38,647 bases of DNA from positions 1 through 38,647 of the forward strand of contig CAZXLD010000047.1 in the NCBI GenBank assembly GCA_964641965.1, written 5' to 3'. The stretch comes from JAJDFU01 sp964641965. GTDB taxonomy: Bacteria > Bacteroidota > Bacteroidia > Chitinophagales > Saprospiraceae. The notes beneath the pieces were generated by a model. That model had not been told where the DNA came from. It saw nothing but the letters and a program-made list of their open reading frames with translations, and searched no databases. The translations under genes were made by a program, and so were the position numbers. Shown piece by piece: positions 6,840 to 15,891 of the stretch (positions within the stretch are counted from its first letter, which is position 1; every line of letters begins with the position of its first letter).

Positions 6840-6899
6840 TAGCATCGAGCATCGCGACGAACTTGTGCTGAAAAGGCGATAGCCTCCGTCAGTGGTCGC
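6840..6899 (+). repeat. Direct repeat copy 2
   Basis: This second copy of the 60-bp unit is 97 bp from the first (56 of 60 identical by eye). The spacer 6803-6839 again starts with TAGCATCA-like sequence rich in AGC, suggesting the whole tract grew by slippage or partial duplication. Confidence 0.8.
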
Positions 6900-6908
6900 C
6901 AACACCCA

Positions 6909-7319
6909 TCAGAAAATAGATGACTCCTCCTTACGAAAGTCTAATTCCTGTTGAATGGATTCACGCAGGGGGTTGTAATAGATATAGGCAGGATACTTCC
7001 GTCTTAAATAAATCTGACCAATACTGAAAACGACGATCAAAGCAGGAAACAATAAAAGCAACACCAGACTCAAATAAGAAGCCCCAAAAGCTCTGGCTAC
7101 ATAACTCATAAACAGAAAAACAGCGCTGCACGCACCAATCCGATAAATCCGCATTCGGATCTCTTCTACTTCTTTTTCCCGTTTTTTCATGTCTACCAGG
7201 GCCCGTTTCAAATCGCGCGTCTCGAATATCCCGGGACCTAAATCCTTGATGAGCATCAAATCGTTGTTACCTACTTGCTCCATCCGATAGAGAAAAAGGT
7301 TAGTAAAAAAACCTTTCAT
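6909..7319 (-). CDS. Hypothetical two-TM membrane protein
   Basis: I do not recognise a family. The protein is 136 aa, with a charged N-terminal region including an amphipathic helix (DLKRALVDMKKREKEVEEIR), two adjacent transmembrane helices (about residues 61-78 and 82-103), and a cytoplasmic tail with RRKYPAYIYYNPLRESIQQE. An internal ATG 12 codons in is an alternative start. It is transcribed away from the secreted protein at 7605. Confidence 0.6.
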   Translation of the reverse strand: MKGFFTNLFLYRMEQVGNNDLMLIKDLGPGIFETRDLKRALVDMKKREKEVEEIRMRIYRIGACSAVFLFMSYVARAFGASYLSLVLLLLFPALIVVFSIGQIYLRRKYPAYIYYNPLRESIQQELDFRKEESSIF

Positions 7320-7604
7320 AACATGTTTTCATTTTTTTCAGAAATATTTGACAAAAACATAATGCCAAAATCTCCAAACAGTTCTTGGGGGAATTAAAGA
7401 AGTTTAAAATAAACCCAAATTTTAAGGTCAGGCAAGTAGAAAAATGGCCCACCTCTGCCAAAATGCTAAAAAATGAAATACCCGATTGCCATTTTTTTTC
7501 CGCTGAGCCTGGAAGCCGGGAGCAGAAATCTGTGCCCAAAAACGAACTCCTCGGTCTCGAAAAAAATTGCAATTTGTATACCCTATTTTTAATACTTGTA
7601 TCCT

Positions 7605-8114
7605 ATGCCAGCTTTCAAAACATTTCCTGCATCCATTGCCATTTTTCTACTGCTGATTGGGCTGTTTATTGGTCCGCCCAATGCAAGTCTGGCTCAATCG
7701 ATAAACCGGTATTGCACCTCCCGATTTAACTATTGCGTGGACTACCCCAGTCCTCCCTTTCAGGAAGTTCAGGAGACAGCCAATGAAGACGGGGCTCTAT
7801 TTACCAATGAGCAAATGGGTCTGCAACTCCAGGTTTCTGCAGTCTATAATGTCACGAACTGGACCCTGAAAGAAATTCAGCAGTTAGAGGAAGAAGAGTT
7901 GCTCGATCAGTTTGCTGAAGTTAAACCGCGCATCCGCCAACCCAACAAAGATATGCTGGAGATCAGCTTTGAAAATAGAGGCAAGCCGCACTTCATACAG
8001 GTAGTCAAGCGGGGGGAAGTACTGATTTTCCTGAGACTATGGGCAGATAAACCGATGAATAATGCCACTTTTCAACAGGTGCGCTCCCAGGTTCTGCTAG
8101 ATCCCCAGATCTAG
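7605..8114 (+). CDS. Secreted hypothetical protein (169 aa)
   Basis: The protein has an N-terminal signal peptide (about residues 1-29; hydrophobic core IAIFLLLIGLFIG, then ASLAQ with cleavage near AQ/S). The mature part is about 140 residues with two early cysteines (YCTSRFNYC) and alternating strands. The fold hints at a PsbP/Mog1-like or small beta domain, but no family can be named. The ATG at 7605 gives a clean signal peptide; an in-frame TTG lies 9 bp upstream. The upstream 285 bp include an inverted repeat AAAAATGGC (7440-7448) / GCCATTTTT (7488-7496) of unknown use. Confidence 0.65.
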   Translation: MPAFKTFPASIAIFLLLIGLFIGPPNASLAQSINRYCTSRFNYCVDYPSPPFQEVQETANEDGALFTNEQMGLQLQVSAVYNVTNWTLKEIQQLEEEELLDQFAEVKPRIRQPNKDMLEISFENRGKPHFIQVVKRGEVLIFLRLWADKPMNNATFQQVRSQVLLDPQI

Positions 8115-8130
8115 GAAAGGTGAAAACACC

Positions 8131-9384
8131 CTAACCTTTGCGGCTATTTCTTTGATTGGCATTTCTGGACTTTAGAGGATTACCCCGACGGCCCGATTTT
8201 CTGGAACTTCCTCCCCGGCGCGAGTTTCCACCTGTATACCTGGCCGGTACATATTCCTGAAGCGATTCGGGTAAGGGTAGCCGACGCACCTCTATATCAA
8301 TCAGGTTTTCGATTCGGCGGAAGCGACCTTTATCTTTGCCGTTGATAAACGTAAGCGCAATACCGGAGGCTTTAGCCCGAGCCGTACGGCCAATGCGGTG
8401 CACATAGTCCTCCGCATCACCCGGCACATCCGCATTGATCACCAGGTCTATTCCTTTGATATCGATACCACGCGACAATACATCCGTAGCCACTACAATG
8501 GGTAACGATCCGGAGCGAAATCGCCTCAATCGATCTTCCCGTTGATCCTGTTCCAGATCCGATGAGATCGCCTCTGCCTGCAGCCCGCATCGCTGGAGCC
8601 CGCTGGCCAATTCCTTTACCCGCATTTTGGAACCGGCAAATATGATTACCCGGCTGAGGTTCTTTTTGCCTTCCAGCAAATATTGGGTCAAGGGTACTTT
8701 CCCTTCATCACTTACTTCATAGGCCGCCTGCATAATGTTTTCAGCCGGTTTGGAAACCGCAATAGTGATCTCTTCCGGATCCTTGAGCAGTTGTTTCCCA
8801 AACTTCCGGATCTCATTGGGCATGGTGGCAGAAAAAAGTAAGGTTTGACGCTCCTTGGGTAAGGCATTTACAATATGCATAATATCTGGAGCAAAGCCCA
8901 TATCCTGCATCCGGTCGGCCCCATCCAGCACAAAAATTTTGAGTTGACTGAAATCAACAAACCCCAAATCAATATGGGATTTCACACGGCCGGGGGTGGC
9001 AATGATCATCTCCGCGCCTTGCTTGAGCGCTTTCTTTTCCTGCTCCATGGCTTTCCCATCTCGGCCGCCGTAAATAGACATGGCTCCTACCGGAGTGAAG
9101 TAAGAAAATCCTTCCAGCGCCTGGTCGATCTGAACAGCTAGTTCGCGGGTAGGCACGATGATCAGGGTATCTACCTTATCCGAAGGCTCTTGGGTCAGCC
9201 GGTTAATGATGGGTAAAAGGAAGGCTGCTGTTTTACCGGTGCCGGTTTGTGCACAGCAAAGCAGATCCCGTCCTTCCAGTATCTTGGGTATCGCCTGTTC
9301 TTGAATGGGGGTTGGATGAAGGAATTGCATGGCCTCTAGTCCGTCATTCAACTCGTCTACGAATCCGAATTCCTTAAATTCCAA
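8131..9384 (-). CDS. DEAD-box family RNA helicase (RhlE-like) with DGAD motif II
   Basis: This 417-aa protein has all superfamily-2 RNA helicase motifs in order: Q-motif (PTPIQEQ), motif I AQTGTGKT, Ia PTREL, Ib TPGR, III SAT, V ATDVLSRGID, VI HRIGRTAR, and a basic Gly/Arg/Ser C-terminal tail typical of RhlE-type cold-shock or ribosome-assembly helicases. Motif II reads VLDGADRM (D154-G155-A156-D157), so the catalytic glutamate of DEAD is glycine (codon GGG at 8920-8922, one base from GAG). In studied members that Glu is needed for ATP hydrolysis, so this protein may be an ATP-binding but hydrolysis-poor RNA clamp, or the base may be an error. Confidence 0.9.
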   Translation of the reverse strand: MEFKEFGFVDELNDGLEAMQFLHPTPIQEQAIPKILEGRDLLCCAQTGTGKTAAFLLPIINRLTQEPSDKVDTLIIVPTRELAVQIDQALEGFSYFTPVGAMSIYGGRDGKAMEQEKKALKQGAEMIIATPGRVKSHIDLGFVDFSQLKIFVLDGADRMQDMGFAPDIMHIVNALPKERQTLLFSATMPNEIRKFGKQLLKDPEEITIAVSKPAENIMQAAYEVSDEGKVPLTQYLLEGKKNLSRVIIFAGSKMRVKELASGLQRCGLQAEAISSDLEQDQREDRLRRFRSGSLPIVVATDVLSRGIDIKGIDLVINADVPGDAEDYVHRIGRTARAKASGIALTFINGKDKGRFRRIENLIDIEVRRLPLPESLQEYVPARYTGGNSRRGGSSRKSGRRGNPLKSRNANQRNSRKG

Positions 9385-9533
9385 TGGTTAGCTTTTTGGG
9401 TAACATTCTGCAAAGGAACGACTTAAATCGCAAATTTGATAATCCTATCTAGCCGGTAATGGAGTAATTCGACAATGCGGTAATCCTCTAGCAATAGGAC
9501 ATTGGCAAATCAGCCCATTAACCAATTAACACA

Positions 9534-10388
9534 TCAACTTCTGGGTCGCATCAATCCCTCCTGGGTAACGGAAGCCACCAGCACCCCGTTTCGATCAAAG
9601 ATCATGCCCCGCGTGAATCCTCTGGCCGAGCTGGCGCTAGGGCTGTCGATTGCATACAGGAGCCAATCATCCATCCGGAACGGCCGGTGAAACCACATGG
9701 CGTGGTCCAGACTGGCAATCTTGACCTTAGATACCTCTGCATCAGGCCCGTGAGGCAGCAATGCCGTAGCCAACAGATTGTAATCGGAGGCGTAGGTGAG
9801 CACGCAGCTATGGGCTTTCTGGTCTGCCGGCAAATCCCCTTTCGTCTTCATCCATACGTGGCGAAGTGGTTTACTTTTGCCCATGGCAGGCGTAGTGAGT
9901 TCCACTGGGCGAAATTCAATTGGCCGATCTATTTCCAGAAACTTGCGAATACCGGATGGCAAGGAATTTCCAAATTGCTCCCGGATCTGATCCCAGCTGA
10001 CCAACTCTTCCGGCGGTTTTACAGCAGGCATATCGATTTGATGGTCAAACCCTTCTTGCTGGAGTTGGAAGGAGGCAGCCATCAGAAAGATGACTTCCCC
10101 ATGCTGAATTGCTTTCACCCGGCGAGTGGTGAAGCTACCCCCATCACGAATTGTTTCTACCTGAAAAAGGATTGGATGGTTTAAGTCACCGGGCAGAATG
10201 AAATAACCGTGCAGGGAATGAATAGGTCGATCCTCAGGAACAGTATACATGGCTGCTTTAACGGATTGAGCAGCCACCTGGCCACCGAAAACAATCGGGC
10301 TGCCAATCGAATGACTTTCACCTCGAAACAAATTGCGATCGATCGTTTCGAGCTCCAACAATTGCAGCAGTTCCCGCACGTCTTTCAT
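9534..10388 (-). CDS. tesB: Acyl-CoA thioesterase II
   Basis: This 284-aa protein has the double hot-dog architecture of TesB. It starts MKDVRELLQLLELE and contains SIGSPIVFGGQVAAQ in the first repeat, HSLHGYFILPGD, and in the second repeat YASDYNLLATALLPHG and SLDHAMWFHRPFR, followed by RGFTRGMIFDRNG and VASVTQEGL. These are the characteristic TesB segments, with the catalytic Asp/Thr/Gln region in the second half. It hydrolyses medium to long acyl-CoA to free acid and CoA in the cytoplasm. The ATG at 10388 was chosen over an upstream extension (10430) because E. coli TesB begins at the same point. It is a stand-alone gene 149 bp from the helicase. Confidence 0.92.
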   Translation of the reverse strand: MKDVRELLQLLELETIDRNLFRGESHSIGSPIVFGGQVAAQSVKAAMYTVPEDRPIHSLHGYFILPGDLNHPILFQVETIRDGGSFTTRRVKAIQHGEVIFLMAASFQLQQEGFDHQIDMPAVKPPEELVSWDQIREQFGNSLPSGIRKFLEIDRPIEFRPVELTTPAMGKSKPLRHVWMKTKGDLPADQKAHSCVLTYASDYNLLATALLPHGPDAEVSKVKIASLDHAMWFHRPFRMDDWLLYAIDSPSASSARGFTRGMIFDRNGVLVASVTQEGLMRPRS

Positions 10389-10702
10389 GAGATGGTTTTT
10401 CCGTTCTGCGCGAAAGGTACGAAACGGCAACCAAGTTCCGGCGGCTTTACCCGCCGGGAGACACCCCTCGTTCCAGCAGCTTCAACCGCCTGGATCAAAA
10501 CAAACTCCGGCAGCTGATACTGACTAAGCAAGCCCTGATAATCCGATCAAGATCTTGACCGACAACGTCAGAGCATGTCAACGCAGGAGCAACCTGTCCA
10601 TGGCGGAGCCGCCGATATGGCCACCTGTATCAAAGAGATCGACCAAATACGCTTCCTACAGCCACGATAGGCAGATGAATCAAATACGCTTATCTTTAAA
10701 AA
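10389..10702. other. Intergenic region, no gene seen
   Basis: This is a divergent promoter region between tesB and the transglutaminase-like gene. Short open frames on both strands lack domains. A near-repeat, GACCAAATACGCTTCCT at about 10641 and GAATCAAATACGCTTATC at about 10676, is 35 bp apart and might be a regulatory site. No clear TAnnTTTG box was found. Confidence 0.4.
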
Positions 10703-11896
10703 ATGGTCGAATCGTATTTTCGGAAGTCTACCCAAATCATTCTTTTTCTCCTTTTCTGGGGGCCTACCCTGCCACTTTTTGCTCAATCCAATTCATCCTT
10801 CTCCAAAATCGACCGCCATGCCCGTCAGGCACCTGCTGATGTAACCATGGATGTAGAAAGCCTGACCAACTACCTGATTGAGCCAGCTACTGAGGACCTG
10901 CATCGGATACGAGCCTTTTATGCCTGGCTAACGGAGAACATTGCCTACGATCAGGAAGCGAAACAAGATGAGCGGGTACGCATCAATCAATCGCTGAAAG
11001 ATATTTTGAGGCGCAGGAAAGCGATATGCTACGGCTATGCCAGCCTTTTTGCCGAAATGTGCCAACTAGCCGGTATACGGGCAGTCATTATACCCGGCTA
11101 CAGCAAGCATACCCGAACGGCCAAGCCCCAGCTGGACGAACCCGATCACGCCTGGAATGCCGTTCAGATAGGTGCAAACTGGTACCTTATGGACATAACC
11201 TGGGATGCTAGCCTTCTGCAACAGAGCAATGCTTTTGCACAGCCAAACAGGGCTACCTACTTCTTGAGTCCACCAACGGAATTTATACAAGATCACCTGC
11301 CGGCCGTTCCGATGTGGCAACTCCTGGATTGCCCCATTCAACCGGATGCATTCAAGGCAAGCAACGTCAATCCAAGCCGATTAGCTGATTCTGCTGAAGC
11401 CTGTATCCATTTTCAAGACAGTATTGACGCCTGGTTGCAACTCAACCAGCCCAATCAAAGACTGGCAACCGCCCTGGACACGTGGCTATACCATCCCACC
11501 CCAAAAAACCGGGATGAACTTGGTCACCAATACATGGATTGGGCAGCAAGCCTATCCGACCGGACCGAACCCTTAATGGCTTCCGGTCAAAACAGGGCCT
11601 TAATTCAGCTTCAGGACTCTATTCTCTACGGGTGCGAACAAGCCCAGGCCCTAACTCACCAATTATATGATTGGCAATTGGAGCTTTACGTAAGTACGCT
11701 GATCAACCAAAGCGTAGTCTTGTACAATCAGCATCAGAAAAATGGAGCCTCAGATCAAGGCTTGGAACAGGTAGTACACCTATTAGAAAGGGCGGAGGAG
11801 CTGATCGAAGAGCTTCCTCAAAATCTGCACTACACCTCCTTTGCTCGACAGCAGTGCCAGTCCTACCTGGAGACCGTCCGCCAACAACTCGATTAA
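10703..11896 (+). CDS. Secreted transglutaminase-like protein
   Basis: This 397-aa protein has an N-terminal signal peptide (TQIILFLLFWGPTLPLFAQS, cleavage near residue 28). A transglutaminase-like (cysteine-protease fold) domain spans about residues 60-190, with a visible triad: Cys in KAICYGYASLF, His in DEPDHAWNAV and Asp in LMDITWDA. The remaining 200 residues are helical and have no recognised domain. Bacteroidota use such periplasmic transglutaminase-like proteins as peptidases or in cell-wall turnover, but the substrate is unknown. It faces the lipoprotein gene convergently, with 12 bp between stop codons. Confidence 0.82.
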   Translation: MVESYFRKSTQIILFLLFWGPTLPLFAQSNSSFSKIDRHARQAPADVTMDVESLTNYLIEPATEDLHRIRAFYAWLTENIAYDQEAKQDERVRINQSLKDILRRRKAICYGYASLFAEMCQLAGIRAVIIPGYSKHTRTAKPQLDEPDHAWNAVQIGANWYLMDITWDASLLQQSNAFAQPNRATYFLSPPTEFIQDHLPAVPMWQLLDCPIQPDAFKASNVNPSRLADSAEACIHFQDSIDAWLQLNQPNQRLATALDTWLYHPTPKNRDELGHQYMDWAASLSDRTEPLMASGQNRALIQLQDSILYGCEQAQALTHQLYDWQLELYVSTLINQSVVLYNQHQKNGASDQGLEQVVHLLERAEELIEELPQNLHYTSFARQQCQSYLETVRQQLD

Positions 11897-11908
11897 TACC
11901 GAGTCGGT

Positions 11909-12868
11909 TTATCTTCGCCAGCTAGTCATCTCCACTCGCTGGTCATTCAGCTGGAGCCACACTTTAATAGAACCGCCCTCTTCTCCCATAACCAATTGGC
12001 CTAAAGGTCGCCCATTGAGCAGTAAGGTGCCCTGAGCACTCCAGGGCGAGTTATTTACATCCCATTCGGTAGGTCGACCATCCCGAAATACACTTTGAAT
12101 CCCCCCATCCTGGTATCGAAACTCATTATCCCCTATGCTCCAGGAGGTGTTGAAGGTTCGGATGGCATTTTCCGCAAAAAAGCCACCTTGGCCGGTAGCT
12201 AACACGCTCTCGTATTGCCAGCGTTCATTCACATTCTCTTGCAGCCCCTGACCCCTTATAGTGCCTGTATACTGGGCATCAATATCCAATTCCGAACCGA
12301 AATTATCTACGGTGAAAAAGTAGGTCCCATCTACGACCAGATCCACCTGATATTCAGCACCTTCATAGATAATGGTACCCTCCATGGTTAACGCTCGCCG
12401 GGTGCCAGTCTTAGCAGACACAAATTGCATATCTCCCTGCCCGGGAGCCTCCACCCGGAATTCAAATAAATGATCGCTATTCAGAAAATTTTGGTCATCC
12501 CCAGTCAGATCGCCCTCGACCCGCTGATACCAGAATCGCCCGATGACCTCCCCGTTATTATCTTGATATACAAATTGGTCGTTGGGCTGGGGCATATATT
12601 GCAACCCCTGGCCGGTCTCTCGTAAGGTGCCCGTAGTAACCAGCGCACCGTTGATCAGCGATGCCTGATACAGTAGACTAGCCGCTCCACTGGAGGATAC
12701 CGCACCAAAACTGTAGGATTGCTCAGGCAGCAGATACGCCGGCTGTAACAACTGCTGTTCTGTAGGATCCAGATCTACAAGAGTACCCTCACCGTCAGGA
12801 TCATCCGTGCAGCTATTCGCCACTAGGAGGATTGCCGCCCAGAGGATAAGAAAATGTAGGTTACGCAT
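11909..12868 (-). CDS. Hypothetical lipoprotein, beta-rich
   Basis: This 319-aa protein has a lipoprotein signal (hydrophobic core LHFLILWAAILLV, lipobox ANSC with Cys at residue 20, then TDDPDGEG). The mature part is beta-rich with repeated short motifs (TGTLRETGQGLQY, YTGTIRGQGLQEN) suggesting related beta-sheet repeats. No catalytic motif or named family was recognised. The aspartate-rich stretch after the Cys is compatible with surface export of lipoproteins in Bacteroidota, although the canonical signal differs between groups. Confidence 0.65.
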   Translation of the reverse strand: MRNLHFLILWAAILLVANSCTDDPDGEGTLVDLDPTEQQLLQPAYLLPEQSYSFGAVSSSGAASLLYQASLINGALVTTGTLRETGQGLQYMPQPNDQFVYQDNNGEVIGRFWYQRVEGDLTGDDQNFLNSDHLFEFRVEAPGQGDMQFVSAKTGTRRALTMEGTIIYEGAEYQVDLVVDGTYFFTVDNFGSELDIDAQYTGTIRGQGLQENVNERWQYESVLATGQGGFFAENAIRTFNTSWSIGDNEFRYQDGGIQSVFRDGRPTEWDVNNSPWSAQGTLLLNGRPLGQLVMGEEGGSIKVWLQLNDQRVEMTSWRR

Positions 12869-12991
12869 TGGCTTTTCGGTTTTTCCCCAAGTTATCCGGA
12901 AAAGAAAACAGGCGAATCGAGGATAGCTGGGAAAGGTAAAACTGGTGGTAAACCGCTAGTTGGTAGGTGGCCCCGGCCTGTATTTGTGGTG

Positions 12992-13627
12992 TCACACCAG
13001 ACCAAACTTGATGGCATTCTTAACCAAGCCGGCTACATTTTTGGCGTTAAGCTTGGCGATCAGGTTCATGCGGTGGGTCTCCACGGTACTCACTGACAGA
13101 AAGAGGCGATCCGCGATTTCCTGGGTGGTGCATTCTTCCACAATCAGCTCGAGTACTTCTTTTTCCCGTCGAGTCAATTTGGGAATAAAGCTTCCCCTAC
13201 CCACGGATTGTTGGGTTGCTTTGCTGATGAGCTTATCGTTTACCTCCTCCGACAAATAACGTTTGCCTTGGTAGACCGTCAAAATAGCCTCCGTTAACTC
13301 TTCCTCTGAAGCATTTTTAAATAAATAGCCATTCGCGCCATTGCGGAGCATACCTGCAATAAAGCTGGCCTGACTGAAGGTGGTCAACCCAATGATTTTC
13401 AGCTCCGGATACTGCCTTCGCATGATCTTACATAGCTCAATTCCATCTTTTCCCGGAAGATTGACATCCAACAAAACCACGTCAGCTTCCTGATCTTCCA
13501 ACCAGTTCAGTGCATCATCTCCATTCAAAACGGAGCCGACCAGTTCAATTTCTTCATGGTCCTGAAAAGCCTTCATGATTCCATTGATCACCACTGGATG
13601 ATCGTCGACAATTAGTAATCGAACCAT
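12992..13627 (-). CDS. LuxR/NarL-family response regulator
   Basis: This 211-aa protein has a receiver domain with the acidic pair in LLIVDDHP, phospho-acceptor Asp in DVVLLDVNLPG, conserved Thr in IIGLTTF and Lys in YLFKNAS. A C-terminal LuxR helix-turn-helix follows (LTRREKEVLELI...IADRLFLSVSTVETHR). Start: the ATG at 13627 gives MVRLLIVDDHP and leaves 4 bp after the kinase stop; a start at 13651 would overlap the kinase. It is the partner of the adjacent histidine kinase; the target genes are unknown. Confidence 0.93.
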   Translation of the reverse strand: MVRLLIVDDHPVVINGIMKAFQDHEEIELVGSVLNGDDALNWLEDQEADVVLLDVNLPGKDGIELCKIMRRQYPELKIIGLTTFSQASFIAGMLRNGANGYLFKNASEEELTEAILTVYQGKRYLSEEVNDKLISKATQQSVGRGSFIPKLTRREKEVLELIVEECTTQEIADRLFLSVSTVETHRMNLIAKLNAKNVAGLVKNAIKFGLV

Positions 13628-13631
13628 TTTC

Positions 13632-15566
13632 CTAGGGTATTGGTATTTCAATATTGATGGTAGTGCCTTTTCCCTGTTGGCTTTCCGCCTGGACCTGCCC
13701 TTTTAAAAAGGTAAGTCTGGATTTGATATTTTTCAGTCCCCTTCCTGTTCCCTCCACGGATTGATCCCAGTGCAGGCCTACCCCATCGTCTTCTACGGTC
13801 AAATAGAGCACGCTTTCCCGTTGAATCAATTGGACCAATACTTCAGTTGCCTGAGCGTGTTTGATCACATTGTGCAACAGCTCCTGCACGATCCGGTACA
13901 TCGGAAGCAAGATCTGCTGTGGAAGCGGCTCCCGAACATTGAAATATTGAAGATCGATGGCAAAATCCGCATGGGTCTGGATATCGGAAACCAGATCTTC
14001 CAGAGCCTGGATCAATCCAAAGCGAACCAACGATTCAGGCATCATATTCTGGGCAATCCGGCGAAGCTCTTTACTGGCTTTATCAACCATATCAATGGGA
14101 TCCCGATCCGGATTGGGGTTGGACTCGGCAACCTTTCCTAAAGTCAATTTCAAGTTGGATAGCATGCCTCCAAGACCGTCATGCAACTCCTGAGCTAGCC
14201 GACTCCGTTCAGCCTCCTCCCCTGCTACCATTGACTGAATGGCCAACAACTTCTGTTCCTGCTGCATCTGCTGAATTTGCTGTTGGACAATCTGGTTTTC
14301 CTGCTCATGCAGTAATTGATTTAGCCTTGCTCGTCGGCGCAACCCAAAATACCCGATTATCCCCAAGAGCAGTAAGCCCCCAGCCAGGCCAAGTAATAAA
14401 TTTCGCTGGTTGGTCCGTTTGATTACCTCAATTTCAGTAGCTTGTAATGCCTTTTCTTTTTCAACAGTCTCGTATTTCGCATTCAGTTCCCGGATTTGCT
14501 CTACGGATTCTTTTTGGTAGATCGTATCGGTTAAATGAATAAACTCCAGTGCCATTTGATAGGCTTTCGGATAGTTTTGTAGCTCGTCGTACAAGGGATA
14601 TAGGCGAGATGCAATGGTGTGTTGGAGGTTAATGGCATTTGCGCTTCGAGCTTCTTCCATCCCTTGTTCAAAAATAGAGGCCGCCTCTCGAGGTCGTTGT
14701 CGTTCGAGTTCATAATCCCCGAAAAAATATAGGAACCGGCCCCGGTCCAGACTGGGTATTCGTTCATCTTCAATGATTTGCCTAAAGTATTGATCTCCAA
14801 TTTCCCAGTTGCCTTTATCCTTTTCTACGTAGGCCAGGTTCACATAGGCATAAGCCGTTAATAAAGGTTGGTTCAACTCCAGCGAATAGGTCAAGGCTTC
14901 TTTGGCGTAAAATTCCGCCGAGTCAATTTGGGCTTTATCCCGATATGCCTGACACAAGCCCATGGCAGCCCTTCCCAAGATGGAGAGATTGTTGTATTGC
15001 TTGGCGTTGTAGTACGCTTTTTTAATAAATCCTTCGTACTTTTCCTGATCGTCGAGATAAAGAAAAACAATCGACAGGTTGGAAAAGGTGGCTGCATTTA
15101 AAGAGTCCGCTCCTGCCTGACTGGCCATATCGATGGACTTAAAATAGTATTCCGTGGAAGGCAAAAGCTGCCCATCGTCGCGCAGTGCATTCCCTATAGC
15201 ATTTAATGCTTTGGAAGCTTGTTGAAGCTGGCCTAAGTTCTGATACTGTTCGGCCGCTCGTAAACCGACGTATTGGCTGGAATCAAATTGGGAAAGCCCA
15301 TGGTAGATAAGGCTATTGATGTACAATCTTCGGGCTTCGATAGCGCTACCGCGTTGCGCTAAGGGTTGTAATTGCCTGGTAATTTGTAAGGCCGAATCCG
15401 GATATCCTTTCTCAAAGAGTTGAAATGCTTTATCTAATACGCAATCCAGGGAACGTTCATCTTCTTTGTCAATGAAACCGCAACCGGAAATGGGAAATTG
15501 CCCCGATAACATCTGCGGCAATAGTACCAAAAGGCAAACCAACCCAACTACCATTCGAAAAAACAT
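13632..15566 (-). CDS. TPR sensor histidine kinase (HisKA_3 type)
   Basis: This protein of about 644 aa has a signal peptide (MVVGLVCLLVLLPQMLSG), a periplasmic region of TPR-like helical repeats (about residues 40-370), a single transmembrane helix (NLLLGLAGGLLLLGIIGYFG), a coiled-coil linker, and a HisKA_3 dimerisation domain with phospho-acceptor His in AQELHDGLGGML. The HATPase domain has an N-box (ELLHNVIKHA), G1 (VEDDGVGL) and G2 (GTGRGLKNIKSR). It phosphorylates the downstream LuxR regulator in a two-gene unit. The signal is unknown; TPR sensors of this kind are frequent in Bacteroidota. The ATG at 15566 precedes the signal peptide; the TTG at 15602 is less likely. Confidence 0.92.
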   Translation of the reverse strand: MFFRMVVGLVCLLVLLPQMLSGQFPISGCGFIDKEDERSLDCVLDKAFQLFEKGYPDSALQITRQLQPLAQRGSAIEARRLYINSLIYHGLSQFDSSQYVGLRAAEQYQNLGQLQQASKALNAIGNALRDDGQLLPSTEYYFKSIDMASQAGADSLNAATFSNLSIVFLYLDDQEKYEGFIKKAYYNAKQYNNLSILGRAAMGLCQAYRDKAQIDSAEFYAKEALTYSLELNQPLLTAYAYVNLAYVEKDKGNWEIGDQYFRQIIEDERIPSLDRGRFLYFFGDYELERQRPREAASIFEQGMEEARSANAINLQHTIASRLYPLYDELQNYPKAYQMALEFIHLTDTIYQKESVEQIRELNAKYETVEKEKALQATEIEVIKRTNQRNLLLGLAGGLLLLGIIGYFGLRRRARLNQLLHEQENQIVQQQIQQMQQEQKLLAIQSMVAGEEAERSRLAQELHDGLGGMLSNLKLTLGKVAESNPNPDRDPIDMVDKASKELRRIAQNMMPESLVRFGLIQALEDLVSDIQTHADFAIDLQYFNVREPLPQQILLPMYRIVQELLHNVIKHAQATEVLVQLIQRESVLYLTVEDDGVGLHWDQSVEGTGRGLKNIKSRLTFLKGQVQAESQQGKGTTINIEIPIP

Positions 15567-15600
15567 ACTCGACAAATTACATAGCCGGCTCCATTCTGTC

Positions 15601-15634
15601 AAAAATACCCGAGCCTGAAAAACTCAGGCCCGGG
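15601..15634 (-). terminator. Terminator of the CxxC mini-lipoprotein gene
   Basis: On the minus strand, CCCGGGCCTGA pairs with TCAGGCTCGGG (11 bp, one G-U) around GTTTT and is followed by TATTTTT. It lies between the mini-lipoprotein stop and the kinase start and isolates the two-component operon. Confidence 0.7.
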
Positions 15635-15648
15635 AAAAACCATCATCA

Positions 15649-15891
15649 TTAAAACACACATTCAATTTTGGCATGGTCTTCGTAGTCGAAATAAAAGTCA
15701 TCTTTTTCCTCTGTTGAGCAGATGGGTTCTTTTATTTCATTACCATTTTCAAAAGTAGCTGTGCATTGGCCACAAACTGGGTCTACACTGGCATCATCAT
15801 CTTCATCCCAAAATATTCCACAGCTGGTCAGCCCCACAAGCACCATTCCTGTCAGTAGGAACCGGATTAAAAAAATGGATTCAGTTTTCAT
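15649..15891 (-). CDS. Small CxxC lipoprotein A (80 aa)
   Basis: This 80-aa protein has a lipoprotein signal peptide (FLIRFLLTGMVLVGLTSC, acylated Cys near residue 24), an acidic linker and a small domain with CGQC, ATFENGNEIKEPIC and a terminal EDHAKIECVF. Four cysteines besides the lipid Cys and the closing aromatic match the second mini-lipoprotein at 19882-20100, so the two are paralogues. Function is unknown. It has its own terminator. The ATG at 15891 was chosen over 15975 because it directly precedes the signal peptide. Confidence 0.7.
   Translation of the reverse strand: MKTESIFLIRFLLTGMVLVGLTSCGIFWDEDDDASVDPVCGQCTATFENGNEIKEPICSTEEKDDFYFDYEDHAKIECVF

Noticed and set aside
14531..14800. 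Open frames antisense or out of frame within the histidine kinase (also within tesB, uxaA, the T9SS gene and uxaC)
   Set aside because: They are shadows of clearly coding genes with conserved motifs in the main frame.
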